Below the pieces are notes generated by a model. That model was given only the letters and a program-made list of their open reading frames with translations, was not told where the DNA came from and did not search any database. The translations under genes were made by a program, and so were the position numbers. Below, piece by piece: positions 1 through 8,466 of a DNA stretch of 64,000 nt (the first letter of the stretch is position 1; every line of letters starts with the position of its first letter). The stretch covers positions 1 through 64,000 of the forward strand of contig CAYNIP010000023.1 in NCBI GenBank assembly GCA_964397305.1. The letters are read 5' to 3'. Source of the DNA: JAAUTY01 sp964397305. Its GTDB lineage: Bacteria; Cyanobacteriota; Cyanobacteriia; Cyanobacteriales; Spirulinaceae.

Positions 1-1106
1 GAACTCCGGCAGGCTGACCTCTTGGGGCAGGTGTATGAATACTTCCTGGGAGAGTCTGCCCTAGCCGAAGGGAAGAAGGGCGGCCAGTTCTACACCCCAG
101 AAGCGGTGGTGCGGGTGCTGGTGGAGATGCTGGAGCCGTACCAGGGAAGGGTGTTTGACCCCTGCTGCGGGTCTGGGGGAATGTTCGTTCAGAGTGAGAA
201 GTTTGTCAGCCACCACCAGGGGCGGCTGGATGACATCTCTATTTACGGCCAAGAGAGCAACGAGACGACTTATAAGCTGTGCCGGATGAACTTAGCCATT
301 CGGGGGATTGATGGCTCAAATATTCGCTGGAACCCAGAGGGATCGTTTTTGAACGATGCCCACAAGGACTTGAAGGCGGACTTTGTAATTGCCAATCCAC
401 CCTTTAACGACAGCGACTGGGGGGTGACTTACTCCGTCAGGATGGCCGCTGGAAGTATGGAGTGCCGCCAGTGGGCAATGCTAACTTTGCCTGGGTGCAG
501 CATTTCCTCTACCACCTGGCCCCAACGGGGGCGGCGAGGTTTGTGTTGTCGAATGGGTCGTTATCGTCAAATACGAGTGGCGAGGGCGAGATTCGCAAGG
601 CTTTAGTTGAGGCGGACTTGGTGGATTGCATTGTCATGTTACCGACCCAGTTGTTCTACAATACGGGGATTCCTGCCTGTCTCTGGTTTCTCAGTCGGTA
701 TAAGAACGGCAACAAGAATCGGAACCGCAAAGGAGAGGTGTTGTTTATTGATGCCTCTGAACTGGGTTACATGGTGAACCGCCGCAACCGAACCTTTTCT
801 GATGAGGACATTCAGCGAATTTCCGGCATCTATCACGAATGGAAACGGGATGGCGGCGACTATAAGGACATCAAGGGGTTCTGTAAATCGGCCACCCTCG
901 CAAACATCGAGAAGCATAACTTTGTCCTGACACCGGGGCGCTATGTGGGCATTCCTGATGAAGAAGATGACGGAGTGCTGTTTGAGGAGAAGATGGCGGC
1001 GTTGACGACGGAACTGGCGGCGCAGATGAAGGAAGCGGAGGCGCTGGATAAAGAGATTAAGGTACAGTTGGCGAAGGTGGGCTTTGATTTGGAGGGGATA
1101 ACCTGA
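1..1106 (+). pseudogene. hsdM: Type I restriction-modification DNA methyltransferase subunit (HsdM), 5' partial, frameshifted
   Basis: The reading frame is open from base 1, so the start lies outside the window. The first part has the adenine-methylase SAM motif DPCCGSGGMF and the catalytic motif NPPF, followed by NDSDWG. After the run of six G at 419-424 the frame is lost; the family sequence continues one frame over (GVPPVGNANFAWVQHFLYH, then NGSLSSNTSGEGEIRKAL and NTGIPACLWFL) to a stop at 1104-1106. A seventh G would restore one continuous protein reading DWGGDLLRQDGRWKYG across the junction. The product would methylate adenine with an HsdS specificity subunit; neither hsdS nor hsdR is visible here. 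The shift may be real inactivation, a slippery tract that switches expression, or a homopolymer sequencing error. The family call is firm. Confidence 0.9.
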
Positions 1107-1399
1107 TGACCCTGTTGGCAACCTTGCAGAACAAACGAGAGCAAATTTTGGATATTGCCGCCAAGCATGGAGCCTACAACGTCCGGGTGTTTGGCTCGGT
1201 GGTGCGGGGCGAAGATACCCCAGAGAGCGACATCGACTTCTTGATTGACTACGACTTAGAAAAAATCACGCCCTGGTTTCCAGTGGGGTTGATTCACGAT
1301 TTGCGGGACTTTTTAGGGCGAGATGTGGATGTGGTGGCGGCTAAGTCGTTGCACTACTACATCAAAGAGCGGGTACTGTCGGAGGCGAAGCCCCTGTGA
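1106..1399 (+). CDS. Minimal nucleotidyltransferase (MNT) domain protein, MntA-like
   Basis: A 97-residue protein of the DNA polymerase beta nucleotidyltransferase superfamily. It has the signature GS-X10-DXD (GSVVRGEDTPESDID) and a later acidic DVDVV that fits the third metal ligand. In HEPN/MNT toxin-antitoxin pairs such proteins are antitoxins that AMPylate the HEPN RNase. Its ATG overlaps the hsdM stop (TGATG), so translation is probably coupled. A GTG overlaps its own stop (1396-1398) and opens a frame of only about 26 codons before a stop, where a HEPN partner would be expected; that partner is therefore missing or truncated next to the transposase fragment. Whether it still acts as an antitoxin is unknown. 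Confidence 0.8.
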   Translation: MTLLATLQNKREQILDIAAKHGAYNVRVFGSVVRGEDTPESDIDFLIDYDLEKITPWFPVGLIHDLRDFLGRDVDVVAAKSLHYYIKERVLSEAKPL

Positions 1400-1435
1400 C
1401 TGCTCAAGCGGCAGAGGATGACATCGCGACCCTGA

Positions 1436-1630
1436 CCGGGATCTCGTATCGTGAATTATGGGTTCTACCAGGCTGAGCAACTCTGCTCGATTGGCTCAGG
1501 GGCCGTAGAGTCGGCAGTCAAACAGATTGGGCGACGCTTACAAATTTCGGGTGCCCGCTGGAATACGGCCTCCGTCAATCCGATGTTGAGCCTGCGCTGT
1601 GCCTACCTCAATGGGCTGCTTGCCAGTTGA
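1436..1630 (+). pseudogene. Transposase C-terminal remnant, ISKra4-like
   Basis: An open frame between stops reads NYGFYQAEQLCSIGSGAVES, then AVKQIGRRLQISGARWNTAS and VNPMLSLRCAYLNGLLAS before the stop. The IGSGAVES...GARW...VNPML pattern is typical of the C-terminus of ISKra4-family transposases in cyanobacteria. There is no start and the N-terminal two thirds are absent. The bases just after the stop (TATTTTGTCGAAAGTGGGAT) may be the outer end of the same insertion sequence, but no matching left end was found. Confidence 0.65.
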
Positions 1631-1785
1631 CTATTTTGTCGAAAGTGGGATGCTCCCCGCTGTGGTCCGGGAACGGGCAAACCTGAGAGCAGGGGCGAAG
1701 GCTTTTTCGCCCCGATTAACGCCCGGCCTGGGTGACTCACAGCTCTGAGGAGCTGGAGGTGCAGACGCGCAGCCGCCTCTTGTAG

Positions 1786-1977
1786 GCGGTGGAGGCGCGG
1801 GAAATTCAACCGCCCTCGGGGCAAACCCCGATTCGCTGGCGGTTGCTAACCACCCATCCCCTCCGGTCGTTAGAAGCCGCTTTAGGGGTCATTCATTGGT
1901 ACAGTTGGCGCTGGCGCCTTGAGCAGCTCTTTCGTGCAAAATTCAGGGGAGCCGCGCTTTTTTCGTCCACTCCTTAG
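1786..1977 (+). pseudogene. Transposase fragment, IS4-like, joined to a repeat end
   Basis: The frame open after the TAG at 1783-1785 encodes VEAREIQPPSGQTPIRWRLL, then TTHPLRSLEAALGVIHWYSW and RWRLEQLFRAK. This matches the conserved block of IS4/Tn5-type transposases (P-I-W-LLT...V..WY..RW.IE..F), including the catalytic glutamate region. From about 1938 the reading frame runs into the dispersed repeat end GGGGAGCCGCGC, so the last dozen residues are not transposase. The gene is a short internal fragment with no start or C-terminus. Confidence 0.6.
1938..1972 (+). repeat. Right end of the GGGTGGACGAAA element family (copy A)
   Basis: AAAATTCAGGGGAGCCGCGC followed by a T run and TTTCGTCCAC matches the right ends at 17500-17536, 58680-58710 (minus), 60276-60310 (minus) and partly 49504-49533. 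Here it directly follows the IS4-like transposase fragment. No left end is visible nearby. Confidence 0.65.
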
Positions 1978-2052
1978 CTGAATCCGAGCGGGGGAGCTGC
2001 TTCTTAGTGCTGCGCGTTACCCCCTCAGAGATTCTCCCCCGCTGCTCCCGCC

Positions 2053-2574
2053 ATGCAGAGCCAAACCCTGACCTTTGAGCCCCTCACGGCGGCCCAGGTT
2101 GAGGAACTGTACCCAGTGCTGACCACCCCCGCCGCCCTCGCCTGGATCGAGCCCCCCGGCTACCGGCCGACTTTGGAGGAGTTCCGGGCGGATTATGCGC
2201 TCCGAGCCCGAGGGTTCTTGCCCGGTGCTCCAACGGCGTCATGGTTCAACGTCGTGATTCGCCTCCAAGAACCACCAGCCCCCGCCATTGGTCGCCTTGA
2301 GGCTGCCTGCTGGGGTGAGTGGGGGGAGGTGGCCTACCTGCTCGGAGAGGTTTGTTGGGGCCAGGGGCTCGCGTTTGAGGCGATGAGCTGGTGGCAGGAG
2401 TACTTGGTGGTGGCGGCCCCGGGAACGGAGTGGTGGGCTGCGGTGTATTCGGAAAACTCCCGCAGCCTCCGTCTCTTAGCCCGTTTGGGCTGGGAGGAGC
2501 GGCCTCGGAGCCAAGCCCCGAACCTCAGCTCCTATGATCCGGGCGATACGCTCCTGTGCAGCAAGCGACGCTAG
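2053..2574 (+). CDS. GNAT-family N-acetyltransferase
   Basis: A 173-residue protein with the RimJ/RimL-like GNAT layout: an N-terminal strand-helix region, the acetyl-CoA segment near residues 95-115 (AYLLGEVCWGQGLAFEAM, equivalent to the usual Y.l.p..wG.Gla.EA) and the C-terminal pattern VYSENSRSLRLLARLGWEE, where GNAT proteins have N..S.r.lekLGF. Acetyl-CoA is the expected donor; the substrate cannot be told. It stands alone downstream of the transposase debris, with no obvious operon partner. The start is the first ATG after a non-coding stretch; no strong ribosome binding site is seen. Confidence 0.75.
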   Translation: MQSQTLTFEPLTAAQVEELYPVLTTPAALAWIEPPGYRPTLEEFRADYALRARGFLPGAPTASWFNVVIRLQEPPAPAIGRLEAACWGEWGEVAYLLGEVCWGQGLAFEAMSWWQEYLVVAAPGTEWWAAVYSENSRSLRLLARLGWEERPRSQAPNLSSYDPGDTLLCSKRR

Positions 2575-2684
2575 TGCTGCTTCGGGCCCTCGGCCTGAGC
2601 TAGGGCGGCCTCGATCGGGTCTCGATCAACGTTGCCGAAGCCATGGCCGAGACATTGCCGAGACATTGCACAGACTGGCAACTC

Positions 2685-3023
2685 CTAGGAGCTAGCGGCT
2701 TCTTGGGGGGCGGCGATTTCGCTGCACACATCGTAGAACTTGGTCTCCGGTGGGGTGACGAAGAGGTGGTTCATTTCCCGCAGGAGCGCATCTTGCACGG
2801 CGTTGCGATTGGCGTCCATGTCGTCGCGGTTGTCCCAGAAGATGATCGCGATCCCCTTGTCCGTATCCGGTTCTTGTAACAGGTAGGCCCCTTCAAACCC
2901 TTGGCTATAGGTCGAGACCGCTTTGATAAACAGTTGCTCTGCTTCAGCAAACTTACCGGGCTTGAACTCGCCGATGGCGACATAGGCCCACTTGTGGCGC
3001 AGGAAATCGAGAAATTCGCTCAT
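2685..3023 (-). CDS. ABM-like dimeric alpha-beta barrel protein
   Basis: A 112-residue protein beginning MSEFLDFLRHKWAYVAIGEF. The pattern of strand (YVAIGEF), lysine-rich turn, helix (AEAEQLFIKAV), strand (GFEGAYLLQEPD) and strand (GIAIIFWDNRDDMD) fits the antibiotic biosynthesis monooxygenase (ABM) fold seen in many small cyanobacterial proteins. A longer frame exists upstream, but the ATG at 3021-3023 fits the fold and leaves room for a promoter shared with the divergent ydcF-like gene at 3133. Enzymatic function is not known; members include haem-degrading and quinol enzymes. Confidence 0.65.
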   Translation of the reverse strand: MSEFLDFLRHKWAYVAIGEFKPGKFAEAEQLFIKAVSTYSQGFEGAYLLQEPDTDKGIAIIFWDNRDDMDANRNAVQDALLREMNHLFVTPPETKFYDVCSEIAAPQEAASS

Positions 3024-3132
3024 AAGGGCAAGGCTCCTCAACACTGGCAACGATTCTACGCGATCTGTTCCCCGTCCTGTTGACGGTTGCGAAACCCTCG
3101 CGGACGATCGAGACACCCGTTCCCTAACTGCC

Positions 3133-3924
3133 ATGTTTTTCTTTCTCTCCAAGCTGCTGCCCCTCTTCATTTATCCCCTTGGCCTCGCTTGTGGGCTCTT
3201 GGGGGCGGCCCTGGTGCTCTGGTGGCTAAAGTCTCGCTGGACACCCTGGCCTGTGGCGATCGCCCTCCTCGTTCTCTGGGTCGCCAGCAGCAGCCTGGGC
3301 AACGAGGGGCTGATCCGTAGCCTGGAATGGCAGCACATCCCCGAGGGGGACCTGCCCCCGGCGGAGGCGATCGTCCTCTTGGGGGGCTGCACCAAGTCCC
3401 AGGAGCCGCCGCGTCCCATGGTGGATGTCACAGAAGGGGGCGATCGCGTCCTCTACACCGCCCAGCTCTACCGCCAAGGCAAAGCCCCAGTCATCATCGC
3501 CTCGGGGGGCCGCATCGACTGGAGCCCGAGCGGGGCTCCAGAGGCGGCGGACATGGCGGCGCTACTGGAGTTTATGCAAGTGCCCCCGGCTGCGATCGTG
3601 CAGGAGCCTGATTCCCGCAACACCTACGAGAATGCAGTGAATGTGAAGCGCCTGCTCGAGGAGCGCCAAATCCAGCGAGTGCTCCTCGTCACGTCGGCCA
3701 TGCACATGCCTCGGGCCCTCCGCATTTTCCAACGCCAGGGCCTGGACGTGATCCCTGCCCCTACCGATTTCCTCACCACGGCGGTGGACCCTGACGCACC
3801 GCCCGCCAGCCTCGAGGCGCAACTCCTCGCGGCCCTGCCCGATGCTGGCCGTCTGGCTACTACCACGCTGGCCCTGAAGGAATACGTGGGCCTGGTTGTC
3901 TACCGTCTGCGGGGCTGGGCCTAA
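3133..3924 (+). CDS. YdcF/ElyC-like DUF218 membrane protein
   Basis: A 263-residue protein. The N-terminus carries two hydrophobic segments (residues about 5-30 and 37-55), then a DUF218 domain: EAIVLLGGCTKS at the first strand, IIASGG, a Y/N-rich SRNTYENA motif and VLLVTSAMHMPRAL. This matches the YdcF/SanA/ElyC family, linked in other bacteria to envelope polysaccharide or peptidoglycan precursor metabolism. I chose the ATG at 3133 because it gives a proper membrane-anchored N-terminus. A second, shorter DUF218 protein lies at 50056. Confidence 0.8.
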   Translation: MFFFLSKLLPLFIYPLGLACGLLGAALVLWWLKSRWTPWPVAIALLVLWVASSSLGNEGLIRSLEWQHIPEGDLPPAEAIVLLGGCTKSQEPPRPMVDVTEGGDRVLYTAQLYRQGKAPVIIASGGRIDWSPSGAPEAADMAALLEFMQVPPAAIVQEPDSRNTYENAVNVKRLLEERQIQRVLLVTSAMHMPRALRIFQRQGLDVIPAPTDFLTTAVDPDAPPASLEAQLLAALPDAGRLATTTLALKEYVGLVVYRLRGWA

Positions 3925-4244
3925 TCCCGCTGGGGTTACGTTGAGGGATTTGCACGGATTGCCGCCAGCAAAGCGACTGCACGACTACAACTTATGCGGA
4001 AGTCCCTGGAGAGAATGGTTGCCCAGCGCAAACCCTTGATGTATCTGAATTCTAGGGATTTCCCTACTTTTCGCTGAAAGCTTGGCGTAGTTGGGCTGGA
4101 GCCCTCTTGGGGAGCGCTGAAGTGCAACAACAGTGCTTAGTTGTGGGGCTCCCCTGCTTTCCCCCTGGGGGAGGCAGGATACTGCGCGGCGGCAATACCC
4201 TGCCTGGGGGGTTCAGGGCCGGGGGGTGGCGAGTCGGGGGCAAT
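3925..4244. other. Convergent intergenic region, no gene seen
   Basis: This lies between the 3' ends of the ydcF-like gene and pntB. It contains short G/C palindromes (for example around 4140-4175) but no open frame with coding character and no clear T-tailed terminator. Confidence 0.5.
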
Positions 4245-5654
4245 CTACAGTTGCTTCACTTCCGCCACGAGGGAATCGATCATGTCCTTGGCGCTGCCAA
4301 AGAGCATCATCGAGCGGTCTTGGAAGAATAGCTCATTTTGCACTCCGGAGAAGCCCGCGCCCATACCGCGCTTGATGATGATGGTGTGCTTGGCTTTGTC
4401 CACTTCTAAGATCGGCATCCCGTAGATCGGGCTGCTGCGATCATGGCGGGCAGCGGGGTTTACTACGTCATTCGCGCCAATCACCAAGGCGACATCGGTC
4501 TGTTCAAACTGAGGATTGATGTCCTCCATGTCGCAGAGTTGCGGGTAGGGGACATTGGCCTCGGCGAGCAGTACGTTCATGTGGCCGGGCATCCGGCCGG
4601 CGACGGGGTGAATGGCGTACTTAACTTCCACTCCCAGGCGTTCGAGCTGGTTGGCCAACTCTCGGACTGAGTGCTGAGCCTGGGCCACCGCCATGCCGTA
4701 GCCGGGAACGATCACAACGGAGCGGGCATAGCCGAGCATCATCGCTCCTTCTTCTGGACCGATGCTACGCACGGTGCGATCGCCCTGGACGCCACTGCTC
4801 CCCGTCCCGGCCGTGCTGTCGCTCCCAAAGGCCGCAAAGAGCACGTTCGCAAGGGAGCGGTTCATGCCTTTGCACATGATGTTGGTCAGGATCAGGCCGG
4901 AGGCTCCGACCAGGGCCCCGGCGATGATCAACATATTGTTGTTGACCACGAAGCCGGCGGCCGCGGCGGCGAGGCCAGAGTAGGAGTTGAGCAGCGAGAT
5001 CACCACGGGCATATCGCCGCCGCCGATGGGGATCGTGAACAGGACGCCGAGAATCAGGGAGACGACGATCAGGCCCAGGAAAACCGGTAGCGTGTCGGGG
5101 GCGAGGGTGAAATAGACGCTACTGGCCAGAAAGATGGCCAGGATCAGGAAGTTAAAGGGCTGCTGCAAGGGAAACTGAATCGGTTTTCCCGTCAGGAGGC
5201 CCTGAAGTTTCGCGAAGGCCACGAAGCTCCCGGTGAGGGTGATGCCGCCGATCAAGACCCCCAGGATGATCACAATCAGGGAGGTTATGGTCAAGGGCCC
5301 GCCGATCTGGAGCAGCCGCCAGAACTCGGCGATCGCCACCAGGGCTGAAGCCCCCCCCCCGAGGCCGTTGAAAATACCGACCATTTGGGGCATGGCGGTC
5401 ATTTCGACCTTGATCGCGGCGATCGCCCCGATGATGCTGCCCACGACGATCCCCAGGGCGATCACGCCATAGCTCAACACCTGCTGGTCCAGGAGCGTGG
5501 CCACCACAGCCAGCAACATCCCCACGGCGGCTAGTTGATTGCCCCGCCGCGCCGTCGCGGGGGAGCCCAACTTTTTCAAACCCAAAATGAACAGGGAGGC
5601 CGCCACCAGATAACTGACTTGAATCCCCGTCGGGATCAATGCGCTCAGGGTCAT
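4245..5654 (-). CDS. pntB: NAD(P) transhydrogenase subunit beta
   Basis: A 469-residue membrane protein with a string of hydrophobic helices in the first 270 residues (domain II) and a C-terminal NADP(H)-binding domain III marked by VVIVPGYGMAVAQAQHSVRE and GANDVVNPAAR. With PntA it couples hydride transfer from NADH to NADP+ with proton translocation; in cyanobacteria the complex sits in thylakoid membranes. Four bases separate its start from the pntA2 stop, so the three pnt genes form one operon read leftwards. Confidence 0.95.
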   Translation of the reverse strand: MTLSALIPTGIQVSYLVAASLFILGLKKLGSPATARRGNQLAAVGMLLAVVATLLDQQVLSYGVIALGIVVGSIIGAIAAIKVEMTAMPQMVGIFNGLGGGASALVAIAEFWRLLQIGGPLTITSLIVIILGVLIGGITLTGSFVAFAKLQGLLTGKPIQFPLQQPFNFLILAIFLASSVYFTLAPDTLPVFLGLIVVSLILGVLFTIPIGGGDMPVVISLLNSYSGLAAAAAGFVVNNNMLIIAGALVGASGLILTNIMCKGMNRSLANVLFAAFGSDSTAGTGSSGVQGDRTVRSIGPEEGAMMLGYARSVVIVPGYGMAVAQAQHSVRELANQLERLGVEVKYAIHPVAGRMPGHMNVLLAEANVPYPQLCDMEDINPQFEQTDVALVIGANDVVNPAARHDRSSPIYGMPILEVDKAKHTIIIKRGMGAGFSGVQNELFFQDRSMMLFGSAKDMIDSLVAEVKQL

Positions 5655-5658
5655 GGAA

Positions 5659-5949
5659 TTAGGCCTCCTTTTTCTTGAACATTGTCAACATCCGGTCGGT
5701 GACGAGGAAGCCGCCCACCACATTGATCGTGGCCAAAATCACGGCAATCAGGCCCAGCACCACGGTCAAGCTCCAGTTCTGGGCTCCGGAGACCAAGATT
5801 GCGCCCAGGACCGCGATGCCGGAGATGGCATTGGCCCCTGACATCAGCGGTGTGTGCAGCGTGGGCGGCACTTTATTGATCACTTCAAAGCCCACAAAGG
5901 AGGCCAACACAAAGACAAATAAGCTCGCGAGGAGCGTTGAGGTATCCAT
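5659..5949 (-). CDS. pntA2: NAD(P) transhydrogenase subunit alpha, membrane part (alpha 2)
   Basis: A 96-residue protein starting MDTSTLLASLFVFVLASFVG with three to four hydrophobic segments and the conserved KVPPTLHTPLMSGANAISGI of the C-terminal membrane part of PntA. Bacteria with split PntA encode this part separately, as here. The longer frame upstream overlaps the end of pntA1 and is not needed. It lies between pntA1 (49 bases upstream) and pntB (4 bases downstream). Confidence 0.92.
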   Translation of the reverse strand: MDTSTLLASLFVFVLASFVGFEVINKVPPTLHTPLMSGANAISGIAVLGAILVSGAQNWSLTVVLGLIAVILATINVVGGFLVTDRMLTMFKKKEA

Positions 5950-5998
5950 GAAGTCCTCCGCAATAAAACGGTTGTGCAACGGTTGTGAAGGGGACGCG

Positions 5999-7147
5999 CT
6001 AGACCTGCACGCTGTCCCGGCTGAGGGCCGCCTTGACCCGTTCATTCCGCACCTCGCCCCCGTGAGTGACGCAGGTATCGCGAACGATATCGTCGTCAAA
6101 ATCCAGGTTCAGGGCCCCGTCCTTGACCAAGTACTGCAAGAAAGTGAGCACGTTCTTGGCGTAGAGTTGGCTGGCGTGGACGGGGAGGGAGGCGGGCAGG
6201 TTGATGGGGCCGATCACGGTGACACCCTGATACTGGATGTCCTTGCCCGGTTCTGAGACCTCGCAATTTCCCCCCTGCTCCGCCGCCAGATCCACGATCA
6301 CAGAGCCGGGTTGCATGGCGGCCACCATGGCGGCCGTGACCAAGAGGGGCGCGCGCTTGCCGGGAACCTGGGCCGTGGTAATTACGATGTCAGCCCGGGC
6401 GACGTGCTCGGCGATCACTTGCTGGGTGCGCTGCTTGGCGTCCTCCGAGACCTCCTTGGCGTAGCCGCCGGCGGTGGCGGTTTCTTCCTCGAGGGTCACT
6501 TCCACGAACTTGGCCCCCAAGCTTTGCACTTCCTCTTTCACGGCGGGGCGAATGTCGAAAGCTTCCACCACGGCTCCGAGGCGGCGCGCGGTGGCGATCG
6601 CCTGCAAGCCCGCGACCCCAGCGCCAATGATGAAGACCTTGGCCGGCCGGATGGTTCCCGCCGCCGTCGTCAGCATCGGCAAGAACTTGGGCAGGGCCGC
6701 CGCCCCGATCAGGGCGGCCTTATAGCCAGCGATGTTGGCCTGGGAGGAGAGGGCATCCATGCTCTGGGCGCGGCTGGTGCGGGGGATCAGCTCCATGCTG
6801 AAGGCTGTGATCTGCCGTTCAGCCAGTTGCTGGCTGCGTTCCGGCAGGCCTAGGGGGTTGAGAAAGCTGATCAGGGCCGCGCCCTCGTGCAGCAAGCCGA
6901 CTTCCTCCGGCGTGGGCGGGGCTACTTTGAGTAATACATCCGCCTCACCCCACAGTTGCTCCCGCTGGGCCATGACCTCAGCCCCGGCTTCAGCGTAGGC
7001 CGTATCGGGAAAAAAAGCCCCGTTGCCCGCACCGGCCTCTACCGCAATCTGCCAACCTTGTTGGATTAGGCGAGCGACAACCTCGGGGGTCAGCGCGACG
7101 CGGCGCTCGCCCATTTCAATGGCTTCTTTCGCGATCGCAATCTTCAT
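5999..7147 (-). CDS. pntA1: NAD(P) transhydrogenase subunit alpha, NAD-binding part (alpha 1)
   Basis: A 382-residue soluble subunit (domain I) starting MKIAIAKEAIEMGERRVALT. The Rossmann motif GAGVAGLQAIATARRLG and the mobile-loop region KRAPLLVTAAMV are present. It binds NAD(H) and docks on the PntA2/PntB membrane domain. The start at 7145-7147 has a good ribosome binding site (AAGGAG, seven bases upstream). It is the first gene of the pnt operon. Confidence 0.94.
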   Translation of the reverse strand: MKIAIAKEAIEMGERRVALTPEVVARLIQQGWQIAVEAGAGNGAFFPDTAYAEAGAEVMAQREQLWGEADVLLKVAPPTPEEVGLLHEGAALISFLNPLGLPERSQQLAERQITAFSMELIPRTSRAQSMDALSSQANIAGYKAALIGAAALPKFLPMLTTAAGTIRPAKVFIIGAGVAGLQAIATARRLGAVVEAFDIRPAVKEEVQSLGAKFVEVTLEEETATAGGYAKEVSEDAKQRTQQVIAEHVARADIVITTAQVPGKRAPLLVTAAMVAAMQPGSVIVDLAAEQGGNCEVSEPGKDIQYQGVTVIGPINLPASLPVHASQLYAKNVLTFLQYLVKDGALNLDFDDDIVRDTCVTHGGEVRNERVKAALSRDSVQV

Positions 7148-7767
7148 GCAACACTCCTTGCGTGCGTAGTTTGGTCCTGGATGGCAAGCCAGAGCAACCG
7201 CCCTTCCTCGTCGTACCCACATCCTGAGAAGGGGCGGAGCTAGCGAGGGTCTCGCCAGCGCTGGTGCAATTTGAACTTCCCCCCGGCTCAGCGCGGCCAG
7301 CTTGCCTCATCCTGACATCCTAGGCGGAACCCTTTTGGGGAGCACTAATTTTCAACTTGATTTTATGTCTGAGACCCCCTGGAGGGGGCGGGTAATGGCT
7401 CCCAGGACTTCCGAGCGAGCGATCAGCGCCAGCTCCAAATCCCCACGAAAGATCGCCAGAACCTTGATGGGTCAACGCTTTTAGGCGTTCGTCTCTGAGT
7501 ACTGTTCTCAAAAAGACCCGCAATTGAGAATTGGTTCCTAGCTTCAGCGGCTTGAAAGGGTTGGCTAGCCAGGGAGTTTGGCGATGCCTGCTCGCTTTCA
7601 GGGTTTCGGTGAGGGCTTAACCCGAAACCAGGCTAGGCTAGCATGAGCGTACAAGGACGGCGGTTAAAATTGCCAGATCGCTTTTTATCCCTGCGCCCAA
7701 GCGGCAAGGCGTTCAAATTACCGGAATAGCAAACCAGGTTTTCACATTGGGGGGTGAAACGGAGGCG
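7148..7767. other. Intergenic region upstream of pntA1 and of the LRAT gene
   Basis: About 620 bases between divergent genes, so it should hold both promoters. I see no coding frame with family similarity. A hairpin GGTTTCGG...CCGAAACC lies near 7601-7628. CTTTTGGGGAGC at 7330 resembles CTCTTGGGGAGC at 4103, a short shared word of unknown meaning. Confidence 0.45.
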
Positions 7768-8466
7768 ATGGCACGAGGCGATCAGATCTATACGCTGCGG
7801 GAGTTTTGGAACTTTCACGGCTTCTATGAGCACCACGGCATTGACTGTGGTGATGGCAGTGTCATTCACTATCGCAAGCCCAGTGAGACAGTTGAACGCA
7901 CATCGCTCGCGGTGTTTGCGGGCGATCGCCGCCTCCATGTCCGGCCCTACCGCACGAGCTTCATCCCGGAGGCGGTGGTGGCTCGCGCGGAAAGCCGCCT
8001 GGGAGAGCAACGCTATAACCTCCTGTTCAACAACTGCGAGCACTTTGCTACCTGGTGCAAGACTGGCATCAGCCAAAGCCAGCAGGTGCAGGACTGGCTG
8101 CCCTTGCTCGCCCAGCTCAAGATAGAGGAACTGGAGCAACCCGTCCAAACCGCCCTCCGCGCCGCCAGCCCCGAGGAGGCGCGGCGACTGATACAGCAGG
8201 CCCTCGGACAGATCGAGCAAATCTGGAGCGATGTCCAGCCCCGCTACCGGCAGGCGCGCCAAGAGGCGGCCAGTTGGGAGCAAGTGGCTCGCACCGCCTT
8301 GCAGCGTGGGCGCGAGGATCTGGCTCGGGGGGCGATCGCCCGCAAGCAGCAGCACCAAAAAGAAGCCCAGCGCCTCGAGGCCCAGTTGCAACAACTCAAA
8401 ACCCTGACCGAGCGAGTGCTGCACCAGCGGCTACAACTCCAAGCCATCAGCACCGCCAACCGCTAG
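7768..8466 (+). CDS. LRAT/NC-domain protein with PspA-like C-terminal coiled coil
   Basis: A 232-residue protein. Residues about 1-105 form an LRAT (lecithin:retinol acyltransferase-like, NlpC/P60-related) domain: ARGDQIYTLREFW, then EHHGIDCGDGSVIHY with the catalytic histidine, and YNLLFNNCEHFATWC with the nucleophile cysteine in NCEHF. Residues about 120-232 are charged, Gln/Arg-rich and helical; ALQRGREDLARGAIARKQQH resembles the PspA/IM30 signature of membrane-stress proteins. LRAT domains transfer or remove acyl groups, so a lipid substrate brought by the PspA-like tail is a reasonable inference. The ATG at 7768 is preceded by GGAGG, though very close to it. The gene is convergent with chlN. 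Confidence 0.75.
   Translation: MARGDQIYTLREFWNFHGFYEHHGIDCGDGSVIHYRKPSETVERTSLAVFAGDRRLHVRPYRTSFIPEAVVARAESRLGEQRYNLLFNNCEHFATWCKTGISQSQQVQDWLPLLAQLKIEELEQPVQTALRAASPEEARRLIQQALGQIEQIWSDVQPRYRQARQEAASWEQVARTALQRGREDLARGAIARKQQHQKEAQRLEAQLQQLKTLTERVLHQRLQLQAISTANR

Noticed and set aside
639..1121. Minus-strand open frame opposite hsdM
   Set aside because: The plus strand carries clear HsdM sequence; the antisense frame has no recognisable domain.
7633..8424. Long open frame on the minus strand opposite the LRAT gene
   Set aside because: The plus-strand frame has intact LRAT motifs; the minus frame has no family similarity and is the usual by-product of GC-rich coding DNA.
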